The notes: generated from the letters alone by a model not told the origin. 64,000 nucleotides of DNA from Deltaproteobacteria bacterium RIFOXYD12_FULL_56_24 (GCA_001799285.1 MGTD01000018.1:24237-88236); one strand, 5' to 3'. Shown: positions 42,578-51,687, counted from the first letter of the stretch. A program made the numbers and translations.

Positions 42578-42640
42578 CATTTGTATCACACTCAACGACT
42601 GAGAAATCGGGGTGGGCCGGAGCCCACCCCACAGGCAGAG

Positions 42641-44953
42641 CTAATCAAGCAAGCCCATAATTTTCTCAACTGTCGCCGTCCAGAGACCGGTGACGCTGGT
42701 GACATTATACCCGAAGGTGGCGGTGTGCTGGTTGAATGCCGCCAGTTCGCCCGCCTCGTCCTCGTTGATCATCTTCGCCCGGTGACAAGAGCCACAGGCC
42801 CTGGATCCGGGACCGGTAACCACGCTCGCCACCGTACCAATGTTTCTGCCGTACAGCAGATCGCCTTCGGCCATGGTGTCAGCCGCCGAGGAAATACTGG
42901 CCATCGACTTGGTCTGATCCGGGACGTTAAAGGTGCCCGACTCATGGCAAGATTTGCAGTTAAGGAGGGTGAAGTTGGGGTAGGTAGATTCGATGTGATG
43001 CTCGTAATGGAGCGCACTCACCGCATCGTCGTCAATTGTGTTCGGGTCGAATACCTGGAACGAATGGATCGCATGGACATAGGAATCAATCGACCGTGAC
43101 TGCATCTCAAGGTGAGAGCCGCCAGAAGCAACGGTATGACACATTCTGCAGACCACGACGTTGCCGCCCCGGTTGCCGGAGTGGAAGGAGGTGGCCAGCT
43201 GATCGTGGCACTTGTTGCACTTGGCTGCGGAAACGATGGGAGCGTAGTAGTCAACGAACCCGTTCGCGGCAAAGTCGAAGGTCTTGGACGGGGCATTGAG
43301 GCCGACGTAAACGCCATCGATCGTCACCGCGGGGAGAACCGCGATTTCAGCCCGCTTGATCACCCCACTGGCAATCATCTCCGGAATGGTCGCTCCAGCC
43401 GGAATGGTTGTCACGGTCGTGGTCGGCGGAGCCCAGGCACCGAGATCCACGCTCACGGTATAGGTCGGTCCCGTGGCATCGACTTCCGTGAACAGGGTGT
43501 TCGCCGTCCCGAAGGTCTTCTCCAGCCTCTTACCGTTGGCATCGCTCGTGTGGCTGCTCACCAGGAAGTCCTTGGTGTTGTAGCCATAGAGGGAGACGTA
43601 GAAGGAAGGGGTCAGAGTGGCGCCCTCGGGAACATCATTGACGGTGAAGGTAGCGGTCAACACGTTGCCGGTTATGCTGGCCGAGTCGATGGTTGCAACA
43701 ATCTCGTCGGCATACTTATCGCCGTCGGCGTTGTAGATCTCCGCGTTGTAGCCGGTATGAACCGCGCTGAATACCGGAGCGATCCCGTTCGCGGCCTTAT
43801 GACAGGTGGTACAGTCGGTATCACTGCTAAAGTTGTGCGGGATGACGGTCTCCAGCCCAGGCGCCCGGCTGCCGGTATCCTCGGGGCCGGTCACCGGATG
43901 ACAGCTCTTGCAGGTGGTCAAGGTGAAGTTTGCATCGGTGAGGATGCTGGTCAACTTGCCGGCGTGGCAGGTGGCGCAGTTGGCCATGGACTGCGGGTAG
44001 GCGAATTCCATGGCATGGGACATATGAACGTCGTTCATGACGTTGCGCTTGTAGGCGTAAGTCGCCTTCTGTTCATCCGTCAACACCCCATCCTGGGCGG
44101 CATAGGCGGCAGGATCGTCGACCAGCAGCTGCCAGGCCTGATGGCTGCCGGCTTTATCGTCGAGATGGCAAATTTTGCAGGCGACAAAGTCTTGGAGGCC
44201 CTCGATGTGCGCCGGGCGCTCGCCGCTGTGCTTCAGATACGGGGTGCCGTGGCAATTTTCGCAGGCCGAAACATTGGCCGTCGTGGTATAGGTGGGTACG
44301 CCATAGTGTACGCCATCGCTGGCCGAGTTGCCCCACATCGAATAACCGGAGCCAACCCCTTCCAGCATATCATCGGCGATATACACCACAATATCGGCAT
44401 TTACTGCGGTGGGGTCAAAGGTGGCCGCGGTCTTCGTCACCCTGTATTTCCCATCCCCCAGATGGGTCGGAGACCCGAAGTCAAACACGGAGGCCCCGCC
44501 AGCGCCGCCGAAGTCGCGGGTTGCGTCGTCGTACTTCACCGCAGCGTATTTCTTCTTGCTCACGCCGGCCAAGCCGGCATCAACATACGGCGCGCCATTT
44601 TTGGTGATGGTGAACTCCATCGTCACATCGAAGTTGTCGCCGTTGGGAACACTCACAACACTGGCTTCGTCGATCACCAGCGTAAAAGCACTGGCATCGG
44701 TGTACTGATCGTAAACCGCCTGATGCTCGTCCCCAGCGTCACGATGGCAGGTGGCGCATGATTCAAGCTTGACCTGGTCCTGCAGCTCCGTAATCTGGGC
44801 CTGAAGATCAGCGACAACCGCCGGGTCTACGTCCTGGCCGTCAGCGCCGGCGGCACCTGCTGCACCTGGTGCGCCATCACTGCCGCCGCTGCAGCCTGCA
44901 AGCAGCAAACCAAGTGCCGCACAACAGAATGACATTTTAATAAATCTTCTCAT
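42641..44953 (-). CDS. OmcA/MtrC-family decahaem outer-membrane lipoprotein cytochrome c
   Basis: The 770 residues have a lipobox (LGLLLAGC|SGGSDG) and a short collagen-like run (GAPGAAGAAGADGQD). They contain ten CXXCH motifs in two pentahaem blocks: CATCH, CENCH, CKICH, CATCH, CKSCH, CTTCH, CNKCH, CRMCH, CKSCH and CGSCH. Between them are beta-barrel-like split domains (YNADGDKYADEIVATIDSASITG, DVPEGATLTPSFYVSLYGYN), as in MtrC/OmcA. This family reduces metals or electrodes at the cell surface in Shewanella. No mtrA or mtrB homologue lies beside it, so it must use a barrel elsewhere, possibly one of the two in this window. Confidence 0.94.
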   Translation of the reverse strand: MRRFIKMSFCCAALGLLLAGCSGGSDGAPGAAGAAGADGQDVDPAVVADLQAQITELQDQVKLESCATCHRDAGDEHQAVYDQYTDASAFTLVIDEASVVSVPNGDNFDVTMEFTITKNGAPYVDAGLAGVSKKKYAAVKYDDATRDFGGAGGASVFDFGSPTHLGDGKYRVTKTAATFDPTAVNADIVVYIADDMLEGVGSGYSMWGNSASDGVHYGVPTYTTTANVSACENCHGTPYLKHSGERPAHIEGLQDFVACKICHLDDKAGSHQAWQLLVDDPAAYAAQDGVLTDEQKATYAYKRNVMNDVHMSHAMEFAYPQSMANCATCHAGKLTSILTDANFTLTTCKSCHPVTGPEDTGSRAPGLETVIPHNFSSDTDCTTCHKAANGIAPVFSAVHTGYNAEIYNADGDKYADEIVATIDSASITGNVLTATFTVNDVPEGATLTPSFYVSLYGYNTKDFLVSSHTSDANGKRLEKTFGTANTLFTEVDATGPTYTVSVDLGAWAPPTTTVTTIPAGATIPEMIASGVIKRAEIAVLPAVTIDGVYVGLNAPSKTFDFAANGFVDYYAPIVSAAKCNKCHDQLATSFHSGNRGGNVVVCRMCHTVASGGSHLEMQSRSIDSYVHAIHSFQVFDPNTIDDDAVSALHYEHHIESTYPNFTLLNCKSCHESGTFNVPDQTKSMASISSAADTMAEGDLLYGRNIGTVASVVTGPGSRACGSCHRAKMINEDEAGELAAFNQHTATFGYNVTSVTGLWTATVEKIMGLLD

Positions 44954-45471
44954 CTACAATCCTCCTGACTTTTTTGTTGGTATGGGGTGAGACAAACACG
45001 TCAATTGTACTGCACAATTTTATTGCTCGCTCACCTCCTTTCCCGTGGCGTGTCCACGGAACACTATATATTTAATATTATTAGACAGTTAATTGCGAAT
45101 ATGCCTGATAATAACGACATCCCGCACAATTTTATTATTTGTTTATAGCCCCGATATTTTGATACTTCAAGGCCTGACGGTCAGCGACAACATTCAACAA
45201 TTTTTATGCGAAAAATATGCCACGGGCATAGATAAAATTTAAGATGTGAAAAGACAATGAGATAGCTGGTGCCTAAGGCCATACCGCATCGAGGCTTGCA
45301 GGATGTTATGGTGAAATAACCAGGCCTGTTTGGGCAAATAACCAGGCAGAGACGAATTGCATCTTGCAGAGATGCAGGACGGCTGGTAATCTTTTTTCGG
45401 TAACTATCCAGCAGCAGCGCATCTGCGTTAAAAAATGACCTGCGAGTTCATCATCTTTGCCGGAGGGTTTT
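44954..45471. promoter_or_regulatory. Divergent regulatory region with AT-rich block and 13-bp direct repeats
   Basis: It lies between the decahaem gene (minus) and the binding-protein gene (plus). The identical 13-mers GCACAATTTTATT occur at 45012-45024 and 45124-45136 in a strongly AT-rich stretch. They could be regulator sites for the decahaem gene. A PE1 end fragment is at 45400-45430. No coding potential is seen. Confidence 0.5.
45400..45430 (-). repeat. PE1 end fragment
   Basis: GTAACTATCCAGCAG-CAGCGCATCTGCGTT matches the right end of B-type PE1, reversed. The rest of the element is missing. Confidence 0.75.
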
Positions 45472-46413
45472 ATGCGCTTGTTTTTTGGTCGAGACGGAGG
45501 CTGGATCCTGTTGGTTGCGCTCTTCCTGATTTTTATGGCGGGTTGCCGCGATGGGCGAAGCGTTGCCCCGGCGCCCAAAGCCGCCTCCCCTCCCCCGGCC
45601 GCCAAGATTGTTTTGGGCCTGCTTCCCGAGCTGGACATCTTTGTCCAGAAAAAGCGCTACGAGCCCATTGCCCGTTATCTCTCCGAAAAAACAGGGGCGC
45701 AGGTTAAACTCAAGATTCTTTCCCGCTACGGGAACATTTTAGAAAATTTTCAGCACGAGGAGCTGGACGGCGCCTTTTTCGGCAGCTTTACCGGAGCGCT
45801 GGCTATTAAAAGGCTGGGGGTTGAACCCCTGGCCCGGCCTGAATACCCTGACGGGGTATCCACCTACTCCGGCCTGCTCTTTGCCAGAAAGGCAAATGGA
45901 ATAAAAACGGCCAAGGACATGCAGGGCAAGATCTTTGTCTTTGTGGACAAGGCGACCACCGCCGGCTGGCTTTTGCCCCTTTATTTTTTTCGCGCTCAGG
46001 GGATCCGGGATTACCGCACCTGGTTTAAGGACACCTATTTCAGTGGGACCCATGAAGATGCCATTTTGGATGTGCTGACCGGCAAGGCGGACCTGGGCGC
46101 GGCCAAGGATCTCGTTTTTTACCGCTTGGCCAAAGAAAATCCCAGGATCACCGAGGAGCTGGAGATTCTTGCCGTTTCCCCGAAGGTTCCGGCAAATGCC
46201 TTGGCTGTCCGCCCCGGCCTTGATCCCGCCCTGAAAAGCGCCCTGGCCGACAGCCTGCTCACCATGCACCAGAATGCGGTGGGGCGCCGCGCCCTGGCGC
46301 AATTCGGGGCCAGCCGTTTTATTGCAACCGAGGTGCAGGATTACGCCCCGGTTATCGAGTATGCCGAAGGTATCGGCCTGGATCTGGCAACCTATGATTA
46401 TCGTAATGATTGA
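45472..46413 (+). CDS. PhnD-like periplasmic substrate-binding lipoprotein
   Basis: The 313 residues have a lipobox (VALFLIFMAGC|RDG) and a type-2 periplasmic binding fold of the PhnD/PBPb group. Recognisable parts are VLGLLPELDIFVQKKRYEPIARYLSEKTG, DGAFFGSFTGALAIKRLGVEPL, FVFVDKATTAGWLLPLYFF, GTHEDAILDVLTGKADLGAAK and LAVRPGLDPALKSAL. No ABC permease or ATPase gene is near. Instead a histidine kinase and response regulator follow, so it probably senses a ligand for the kinase. GGAGGG lies before ATG 45472. The ligand is unknown. Confidence 0.88.
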   Translation: MRLFFGRDGGWILLVALFLIFMAGCRDGRSVAPAPKAASPPPAAKIVLGLLPELDIFVQKKRYEPIARYLSEKTGAQVKLKILSRYGNILENFQHEELDGAFFGSFTGALAIKRLGVEPLARPEYPDGVSTYSGLLFARKANGIKTAKDMQGKIFVFVDKATTAGWLLPLYFFRAQGIRDYRTWFKDTYFSGTHEDAILDVLTGKADLGAAKDLVFYRLAKENPRITEELEILAVSPKVPANALAVRPGLDPALKSALADSLLTMHQNAVGRRALAQFGASRFIATEVQDYAPVIEYAEGIGLDLATYDYRND

Positions 46414-46523
46414 TGGACTCGTAACAACTAAAAAACGTAACGCCAAGGCGCAGAGGCGCAAAGATAACATATTGAAATAAAAGGATTAAAACTTTGCGAC
46501 TTTACGCCTTGGCGTTAAAAATT
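46412..46523. repeat. PE3 palindromic repeat
   Basis: AACGTAACGCCAAGGCGCAG at the left and TTTACGCCTTGGCGTT at the right form a long imperfect inverted repeat with GCGCAAAG / CTTTGCG inside. A reversed copy lies at 61410-61516. Similar CGCAAAG-type repeats are common in many bacterial genomes. Confidence 0.75.
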
Positions 46524-46555
46524 GAGTTATTATCCGCGGCGAGGGGTTTGCCGGC

Positions 46556-48406
46556 ATGCGGATAAAAGCGATAATCGGCTTCCTGCTGCTGGTCTTTTTT
46601 TTCGGGGTTGGCGGCATATATATTGCCGTAAACAATGCCCGGATCATCGACAATCTTGAGAATGTTCTTGCTCTCCATAAGATGGCATTTTTCCGCGATA
46701 ACCTGCTCAATGAGGTCAGGCTCATGCAGGCGGATCTCTATCTCGCCGTTTCTCCGCACCGCACCAATATCGGGGATTTCGTCGAGCACGGCGAGACGCT
46801 GGCTCTGGCCGGAGAAAGTTGCCTGAAGTGTCATCATAACGAAGCCACCAGGCAGCGTCTGATTCATCTGAGGCAAGACATTGATGAGTATCTGAAGAAG
46901 TCGAGCCGGGTGTATATGTTCAGCGCCAACAACGTGCGGCGGGACATCGAGGAAAAGAGCGCCTTTGTCTCGGGGATGCGGCTCCTTGGGGAAATTGACA
47001 AGCTGATCGTCCTTTCCGCCGACCGCTCTTCTCCGCAGATTGTCATGGCCCGACAGCAAGTGGTCCTGATGCGGAATACCCTGCTGGGGCTGGTGACCAT
47101 CGCGCCTTTGATTTTTTTGGTTTTCTCCTTCCTTTTCGTGAAACGCTTTTCTTCGTCTCTGTCCGTGCTCATCGGGGCAACAAAAAAAATCAAGGCTGGA
47201 GAACTGACCCATACCATTGCTGAGCAGCTTCCCGATGAATTCAATGTGCTGGCCACCGCGTTTAATGAAATGGCTGTTTCGTTGAAAAATCAGTGCGAGG
47301 CGCTTGTTGTCGAACAGGGCCGCTACAAGGTGCTTTTTGAATCGGCGGATGAAGCCATCTTTATTATTGAGGGAGAGGGTGAGGACGCGGGAAGACTCAT
47401 CGAGGCCAACAAGGCCGCCTCCGTCATGCACGGCTACACGGTGGACGAGTTGCTGACCATGCGAATCCAGGATCTGGACACGGCCGAAAGCGCGGCGCAA
47501 GCTCCGGAACGACTCCGGCGGATGCTGGCGGGTGGCAGTCTTGAGGCGCTGGTGGAGCACCGCCGGAAAGACGGCACGGTTTTCCCGCTGGAGGTCAGGG
47601 CCGGGCTGCTGGAAATCAAAGGGCACAAATATGTTCTGGCCTTTGACCGGGACGTAACGGCGCGGACCCAGACCGAAGCGGCCTTGCAGCGTTCCCGGCA
47701 ACTGGCAATGGTCGGCGAGATGGCGGCCGGCCTGGCCCATGAGATAAAAAATCCGCTCGCCGGGATCAAGGTCTCCATGGAGGTCCTGATGAACGAGCTT
47801 GCCCTTACCCCGGAAGACAAGGAGATTTTTGGGCGGACTGTCCGGGAGGTGCAGAGAATCGAGGCTCTGCTGAAAAACCTTCTCAACTATGCGAGAACGC
47901 CCAAGCCGGTTTTTTCCCGGACCGACCTGAACCAGCTGCTGGAAAACACCATGGACAATGCGGCCCTGCTCCTTAAGTCCAAGGAATACGCTGCGGTCAA
48001 TGGCATGGGGCTGGAGCTGGTCCGGAGCTTTGATCAGGCCCTCCCCATGATCATGGCGGATCCTTCCCAGATGCAGCAGGTCGTTTTGAATTTGCTGCTC
48101 AATGCCATGGAGGCAACCCCGGAAGACGGAACAATCACCGTGAGCAGCAGGCCGGGCCGGGCCGCCGGAACCGTAGAGGTGATAATCGCCGATACGGGAA
48201 AAGGCTTGAGCGAAGAGGCGGCCGTCAGGGTTTTTCAGCCGTTTTACACCACCAAGCCCAAGGGAAGCGGGCTGGGTCTGGCAATAACCAGGCGTCTTGT
48301 CGAGCAGCACCACGGCACCATTGAAGTTGCCGGCGTTTTGGGCCAGGGGACAACTTTTACCATCACCCTGCCGGTGGAACAACAGAGAGAGGATGAAAGC
48401 CAATGA
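46556..48406 (+). CDS. Sensor histidine kinase with c-type haem motif in the periplasmic domain
   Basis: The 616 residues have a first membrane helix (residues 5-25) and a periplasmic helical domain with CLKCHH at residues 89-94. A second helix (about 178-200) is followed by HAMP (LIGATKKIKAGELTHTI), PAS (YKVLFESADEAIFII...DGTVFPLEVRAGLL), HisKA (MAAGLAHEIKNPLAG, the phospho-acceptor His) and HATPase_c (N-box NLLLNAMEA, G1 DTGKG, G2 GSGLGLAI). A CXXCH in an exported domain implies covalent haem, so the kinase may sense redox state or a gas. It overlaps the response regulator by four bases (ATGA). Confidence 0.92.
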   Translation: MRIKAIIGFLLLVFFFGVGGIYIAVNNARIIDNLENVLALHKMAFFRDNLLNEVRLMQADLYLAVSPHRTNIGDFVEHGETLALAGESCLKCHHNEATRQRLIHLRQDIDEYLKKSSRVYMFSANNVRRDIEEKSAFVSGMRLLGEIDKLIVLSADRSSPQIVMARQQVVLMRNTLLGLVTIAPLIFLVFSFLFVKRFSSSLSVLIGATKKIKAGELTHTIAEQLPDEFNVLATAFNEMAVSLKNQCEALVVEQGRYKVLFESADEAIFIIEGEGEDAGRLIEANKAASVMHGYTVDELLTMRIQDLDTAESAAQAPERLRRMLAGGSLEALVEHRRKDGTVFPLEVRAGLLEIKGHKYVLAFDRDVTARTQTEAALQRSRQLAMVGEMAAGLAHEIKNPLAGIKVSMEVLMNELALTPEDKEIFGRTVREVQRIEALLKNLLNYARTPKPVFSRTDLNQLLENTMDNAALLLKSKEYAAVNGMGLELVRSFDQALPMIMADPSQMQQVVLNLLLNAMEATPEDGTITVSSRPGRAAGTVEVIIADTGKGLSEEAAVRVFQPFYTTKPKGSGLGLAITRRLVEQHHGTIEVAGVLGQGTTFTITLPVEQQREDESQ

Positions 48407-49803
48407 AGATTCGGGGAAGGATTTTTGCCGTGGATGATGATGAGCTCATCGTAAGCATGCTTGCCAGGGCCTTGAAAGGCGAGGGATATGAGGTGCATTT
48501 TCAAACCTCCCCCCAGGATCTTATCGTCAACATCATTTCCTGGCAGCCCGACATTGTTTTTCTGGATGTCGATCTTAGCGAGGAGGTGTCCGGCTTCGAG
48601 ATCCTTGCCGCCCTCAAGAAGGAAGGGATTGGGGCCGAGGTGGTCATGCTGACCGCCGACGACTCGGCGGAATCCGCCGTCCGGGCCATGAAACTAGGGG
48701 CAGTCGAGTATTTCACCAAGCCCTTCAATCTCGATGAGATAAAAATCATCACCGGCAATATCATCGAGAACATCCGGCGGAAGGCGGAGCTTGACTATCA
48801 CCGGGAGAAAGTATGCCCCTATTTTGAACACGGCCTGGTCGGCGAATCAGCCTCCATAAGGGAAATCCTCCGGAAAGCGGAGAAGCTGGTGCAGGCCCGG
48901 GCAGAGACCATCCTCATTACCGGCGAGTCCGGCAGCGGCAAGGAGGTCCTGGCCCGCCATCTCCATTGCCGGCTGCAGAATGGCGATGCCACGGGGCCGG
49001 GACAGCGTCCTTTCTTTGCCGTCAACTGTACGGCCTTGCCGGAAAACCTTATTGAAAGTGAACTGTTCGGCCATGTAAAAGGCGCCTTTACCGATGCCCG
49101 CACCGACAAAAAAGGGATCTTCGAGTTGGCCGCCGATGGCACCCTGCTCCTTGATGAAATTGGGGATATGCGGCTGGATCTCCAGGCAAAACTCCTGCGG
49201 GTGGTGGAAGAGAGAACGGTTCGCCGGCTGGGGGGCAGTGTTGATCTGCCCGTGGGCGCCACGGTGATCGTGACCACCAACAAGGATCTCAAGGCCGCCG
49301 CGGAACAGGGGGGCTTCAGGAAGGATCTCTTTTTCAGGTTGAGCGCATTTTCCCTGGAGCTGCCGCCCCTCCGCGAGCGGGGGGATGATATCCTCCTGGT
49401 TGCCCGCCATTTCCTGCTTTATTTTGCCAGCAAATATCGCAAGAAGGGGATCAAGGGTTTTTCCGCCGAGGCAGAACGGGCCATGCTCTCCTATGGCTGG
49501 CCCGGCAATGTGCGGGAGCTGCGCAACTTGATCGAGCGCTGTGTGGTGCTTGAAGAAATGGAAACGATAACCAAGGAGCATATTCTCCCGAATATGGCCG
49601 GCTGGGCAGGCAGTGAACCGTCCGCCTCAACCGCGGCGCGGATTATCCTGCCGGAACAGGGGCTTTCCCTGGAGGAGCTGGAAAAGGATCTTATCCGGCA
49701 GGCCCTGGAACGAACCAACGCCAACCAGACCAAGGCCGCCAGGCTGTTGGGCATTTCCTATGATACGCTGCGCTATCAGATGAAAAAGTTTGCTCTGGCC
49801 TGA
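48403..49803 (+). CDS. NtrC-family sigma-54-dependent response regulator
   Basis: The 466 residues have a receiver domain with acidic pocket (AVDDDE) and phospho-acceptor Asp (IVFLDVDLS near residue 49). The AAA+ domain (GESGSGKE Walker A, LLLDEIGDM Walker B, loop GAFTDA in place of the consensus GAFTGA) is followed by a Fis-type helix-turn-helix (TNANQTKAARLLGISYDTLRYQ). It activates sigma-54 promoters when phosphorylated by the overlapping kinase. The target operons are unknown; the decahaem gene and cytochrome clusters nearby are candidates. I found no clear -24/-12 element at their promoters. Confidence 0.95.
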   Translation: MKIRGRIFAVDDDELIVSMLARALKGEGYEVHFQTSPQDLIVNIISWQPDIVFLDVDLSEEVSGFEILAALKKEGIGAEVVMLTADDSAESAVRAMKLGAVEYFTKPFNLDEIKIITGNIIENIRRKAELDYHREKVCPYFEHGLVGESASIREILRKAEKLVQARAETILITGESGSGKEVLARHLHCRLQNGDATGPGQRPFFAVNCTALPENLIESELFGHVKGAFTDARTDKKGIFELAADGTLLLDEIGDMRLDLQAKLLRVVEERTVRRLGGSVDLPVGATVIVTTNKDLKAAAEQGGFRKDLFFRLSAFSLELPPLRERGDDILLVARHFLLYFASKYRKKGIKGFSAEAERAMLSYGWPGNVRELRNLIERCVVLEEMETITKEHILPNMAGWAGSEPSASTAARIILPEQGLSLEELEKDLIRQALERTNANQTKAARLLGISYDTLRYQMKKFALA

Positions 49804-49812
49804 AGGCGGCGG

Positions 49813-51078
49813 CTAGAGAAACTCCTCGAAATAGTCCAGATCCTTATGGAAAGTCTCTTCCAGACCGCCCAGGGCAAGGAAGGCGGCCGCCAGGCAGACG
49901 GCGCCGACCGCCAGCGCGCTGGCCTCCAGGCTGAGATAGTTGCGGGCAAACTGGAAAGCGGTGGTGATGGGAACGACCATGCCCCTGACGAAGTTGGGCA
50001 CCGTGGTGGCCACCGTGGCCCGCAGGTTGGTGCCGAACTGCTCCGCCGCCACGGTGACGAAAATCGCCCAATAGCCCCCGGCAAAGCCAAGGAGGGCGCA
50101 GACCCCGTAGAAGAAGAGAGGACTTTGGCCATCTTGGAGAAAGTATAGGGTGATCCCGGCCAGGGTCATGAGCATGAAGATGAGAATAGCTTTCTTCCGG
50201 CTCTTCAATAGCTGGCTCAGGAAACCGCTGGAAAAATCGCCGAAGATCAGCCCCAGATAACAGAACATCACGGCATTTCCTGCAGAAACCGGGCCGGTGA
50301 TGCCAAGCGAGATGGCAAACTCAGGCGAAAAGGTGATCAGCACTCCGACCACGAACCAGATGGGGATGCCGATCACAATGGAGTTGAGGTAGCGGCGGAA
50401 GCGCTGCCAATCGGTGAACAGGGCCAGGAAGTTTCCCCGGCGGATCGCACCTTTTTTTCCCATGGCCCGGAACATCCCCGACTCGGCCACCTTGATCCGG
50501 GTGGCAAGCAGCAGCAGCCCGAGCACCCCTCCGATGACGAAGGCCGTGCGCCAGTCAAAAGCGTTGGCCACCAAATTGGCCAGGATGGCCCCGGATACGC
50601 CCACCGAGGCGACCAGCATGGTGCCGTATCCCCTGATACTTTTGGGCAGGATCTCGGAGACCAGGGTGATGCCCGCGCCCAGCTCCCCGGCCAGACCGAT
50701 GCCGGCAATGAAGCGAAGCGCCGCGTAAGCCGGCATCGAGGTGGCCAGGCCGTTGGCCAGATTGGCAACCGAATAGAGGAAGATCGAAGCGAACATGATC
50801 TTGAGCCGCCCCTGGCGATCCCCGAGAATACCCCAGAGAATCCCGCCGGCCAGCATACCGGCCATCTGCATATTCAGAAGAAAGACGCCGTTATCGATCA
50901 GTCCTTGACCGGAAAACCCAAGGGCTTTGAGGCTCGGCACCCGGACGATGCTGAACAGCACCAGATCGTAGATGTCCACAAAATAGCCCAGGGCGGCGAC
51001 GATAACCGGCAGGCTGAAGACCTGGCGAAGACCTGCCGGGCTTTGCGGCAGTATGTTTTTGTTCCGCATCCGGCACAT
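49813..51078 (-). CDS. Major facilitator superfamily transporter
   Basis: The 421-residue carrier has about twelve membrane segments and the MFS loop motif GILGDRQGRLK between helices 2 and 3. Other features are FVDIYDLVLFSIV in the first helix, RFIAGIGLAGELGAG in helix 4 and a central cytoplasmic loop (MGKKGAIRRGNFLALF). It resembles the metabolite:H+ symporter (MHS) group. The substrate is not evident. ATG 51078 has GGAG one base upstream; ATG 51069 gives better spacing. It converges on the sigma-54 regulator gene with nine bases between stops. Confidence 0.88.
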   Translation of the reverse strand: MCRMRNKNILPQSPAGLRQVFSLPVIVAALGYFVDIYDLVLFSIVRVPSLKALGFSGQGLIDNGVFLLNMQMAGMLAGGILWGILGDRQGRLKIMFASIFLYSVANLANGLATSMPAYAALRFIAGIGLAGELGAGITLVSEILPKSIRGYGTMLVASVGVSGAILANLVANAFDWRTAFVIGGVLGLLLLATRIKVAESGMFRAMGKKGAIRRGNFLALFTDWQRFRRYLNSIVIGIPIWFVVGVLITFSPEFAISLGITGPVSAGNAVMFCYLGLIFGDFSSGFLSQLLKSRKKAILIFMLMTLAGITLYFLQDGQSPLFFYGVCALLGFAGGYWAIFVTVAAEQFGTNLRATVATTVPNFVRGMVVPITTAFQFARNYLSLEASALAVGAVCLAAAFLALGGLEETFHKDLDYFEEFL

Positions 51079-51251
51079 GCTCCAAGGGCGAGGGTAAGGC
51101 GGGTTCCCGCCTGTTTTGGGTTATCGCCCTGTTTGCCGATCAGTTGTTCTTGCTGGCCAGTTAGGTTTTCAACGATCAGAGGGCTTGCCTTGGCCACTCC
51201 GCGGCAGGTTGTTCATTGCTTCAAAGTCAGCTTGTTTTTTTAACAGGGTTT

Positions 51252-51623
51252 TTAATCGTCATCTTCCAGCTCGTCGTCCTCAAGATCATCCAAGGTCTCG
51301 GCATCGTCCTCTGCTTCCTCCTCCTCGGTTCCGGCATCATCGACCGCAGGCAAGTCATCGTCCTCGGAAATGCCTGCTTCCTCGCTAGGTTCAGCGGCAA
51401 GGTCGTCGTCTTCCCCTGGTGAAGGCTTGCGGATTTTAGACGGGGGCAGAATGATGGCGGTGATTTTCTCAATATCTTGTCGAACCAGAGGATCTGCAAG
51501 ACAGAAGGCACATTCGGCAATGTGCTTTTCCATAAAAGAAACCATGCGGGCGGGCGCCATGGACTCTTCCTGGACCTGAGCATACCATGATTTGACAAGC
51601 CTTTGTAAGCGCTCGCATTCCAT
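51252..51623 (-). CDS. Small protein with HX3CX2C motif and long acidic tail
   Basis: A cytoplasmic-looking 123-residue protein. The first ~60 residues contain MEKHIAECAFC (His34, Cys38, Cys41), a pattern like the zinc site of anti-sigma factors. The last ~55 residues are mostly Asp/Glu (EDDDLAAEPSEEAG...DDLEDDELEDDD). AAGGAG lies before ATG 51623; the longer frame upstream runs through a PE1 fragment and the tRNA-Sec region and is not real. I do not recognise the family. No sigma factor gene is adjacent. Confidence 0.7.
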   Translation of the reverse strand: MECERLQRLVKSWYAQVQEESMAPARMVSFMEKHIAECAFCLADPLVRQDIEKITAIILPPSKIRKPSPGEDDDLAAEPSEEAGISEDDDLPAVDDAGTEEEEAEDDAETLDDLEDDELEDDD

Positions 51624-51644
51624 CTCGTTACTACTCCTTTTTAG

Positions 51645-51687
51645 GTAACTATCCAGCAGCACCCCATCTTGCGGCGATCGGGCCGGT
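51645..51687 (-). repeat. PE1 fragment, hybrid type
   Basis: GTAACTATCCAGCAGCACCC then CATCTTGCGGCGATCGG: B-type end joined to C-type core, as at the right end of the composite copy 55490-55670. The rest is lost. It lies 22 bp before the acidic-protein start. Confidence 0.75.

Noticed and set aside
43112..44761. 549-residue plus-strand frame opposite the decahaem cytochrome
   Set aside because: Antisense shadow; the minus-strand frame has ten haem motifs and a lipobox.
45400..46413. PhnD-like protein as part of a phosphonate ABC transporter
   Set aside because: No permease or ATPase gene is adjacent, and a kinase/regulator pair follows.
46502..48403. 633-residue minus-strand frame opposite the histidine kinase
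   Set aside because: Antisense shadow of a certain gene, without signal, motif or ribosome site.
42641..51623. Selenocysteine codons in genes near tRNA-Sec
   Set aside because: I looked for frames interrupted by TGA that continue in a recognisable domain and found none in the window.
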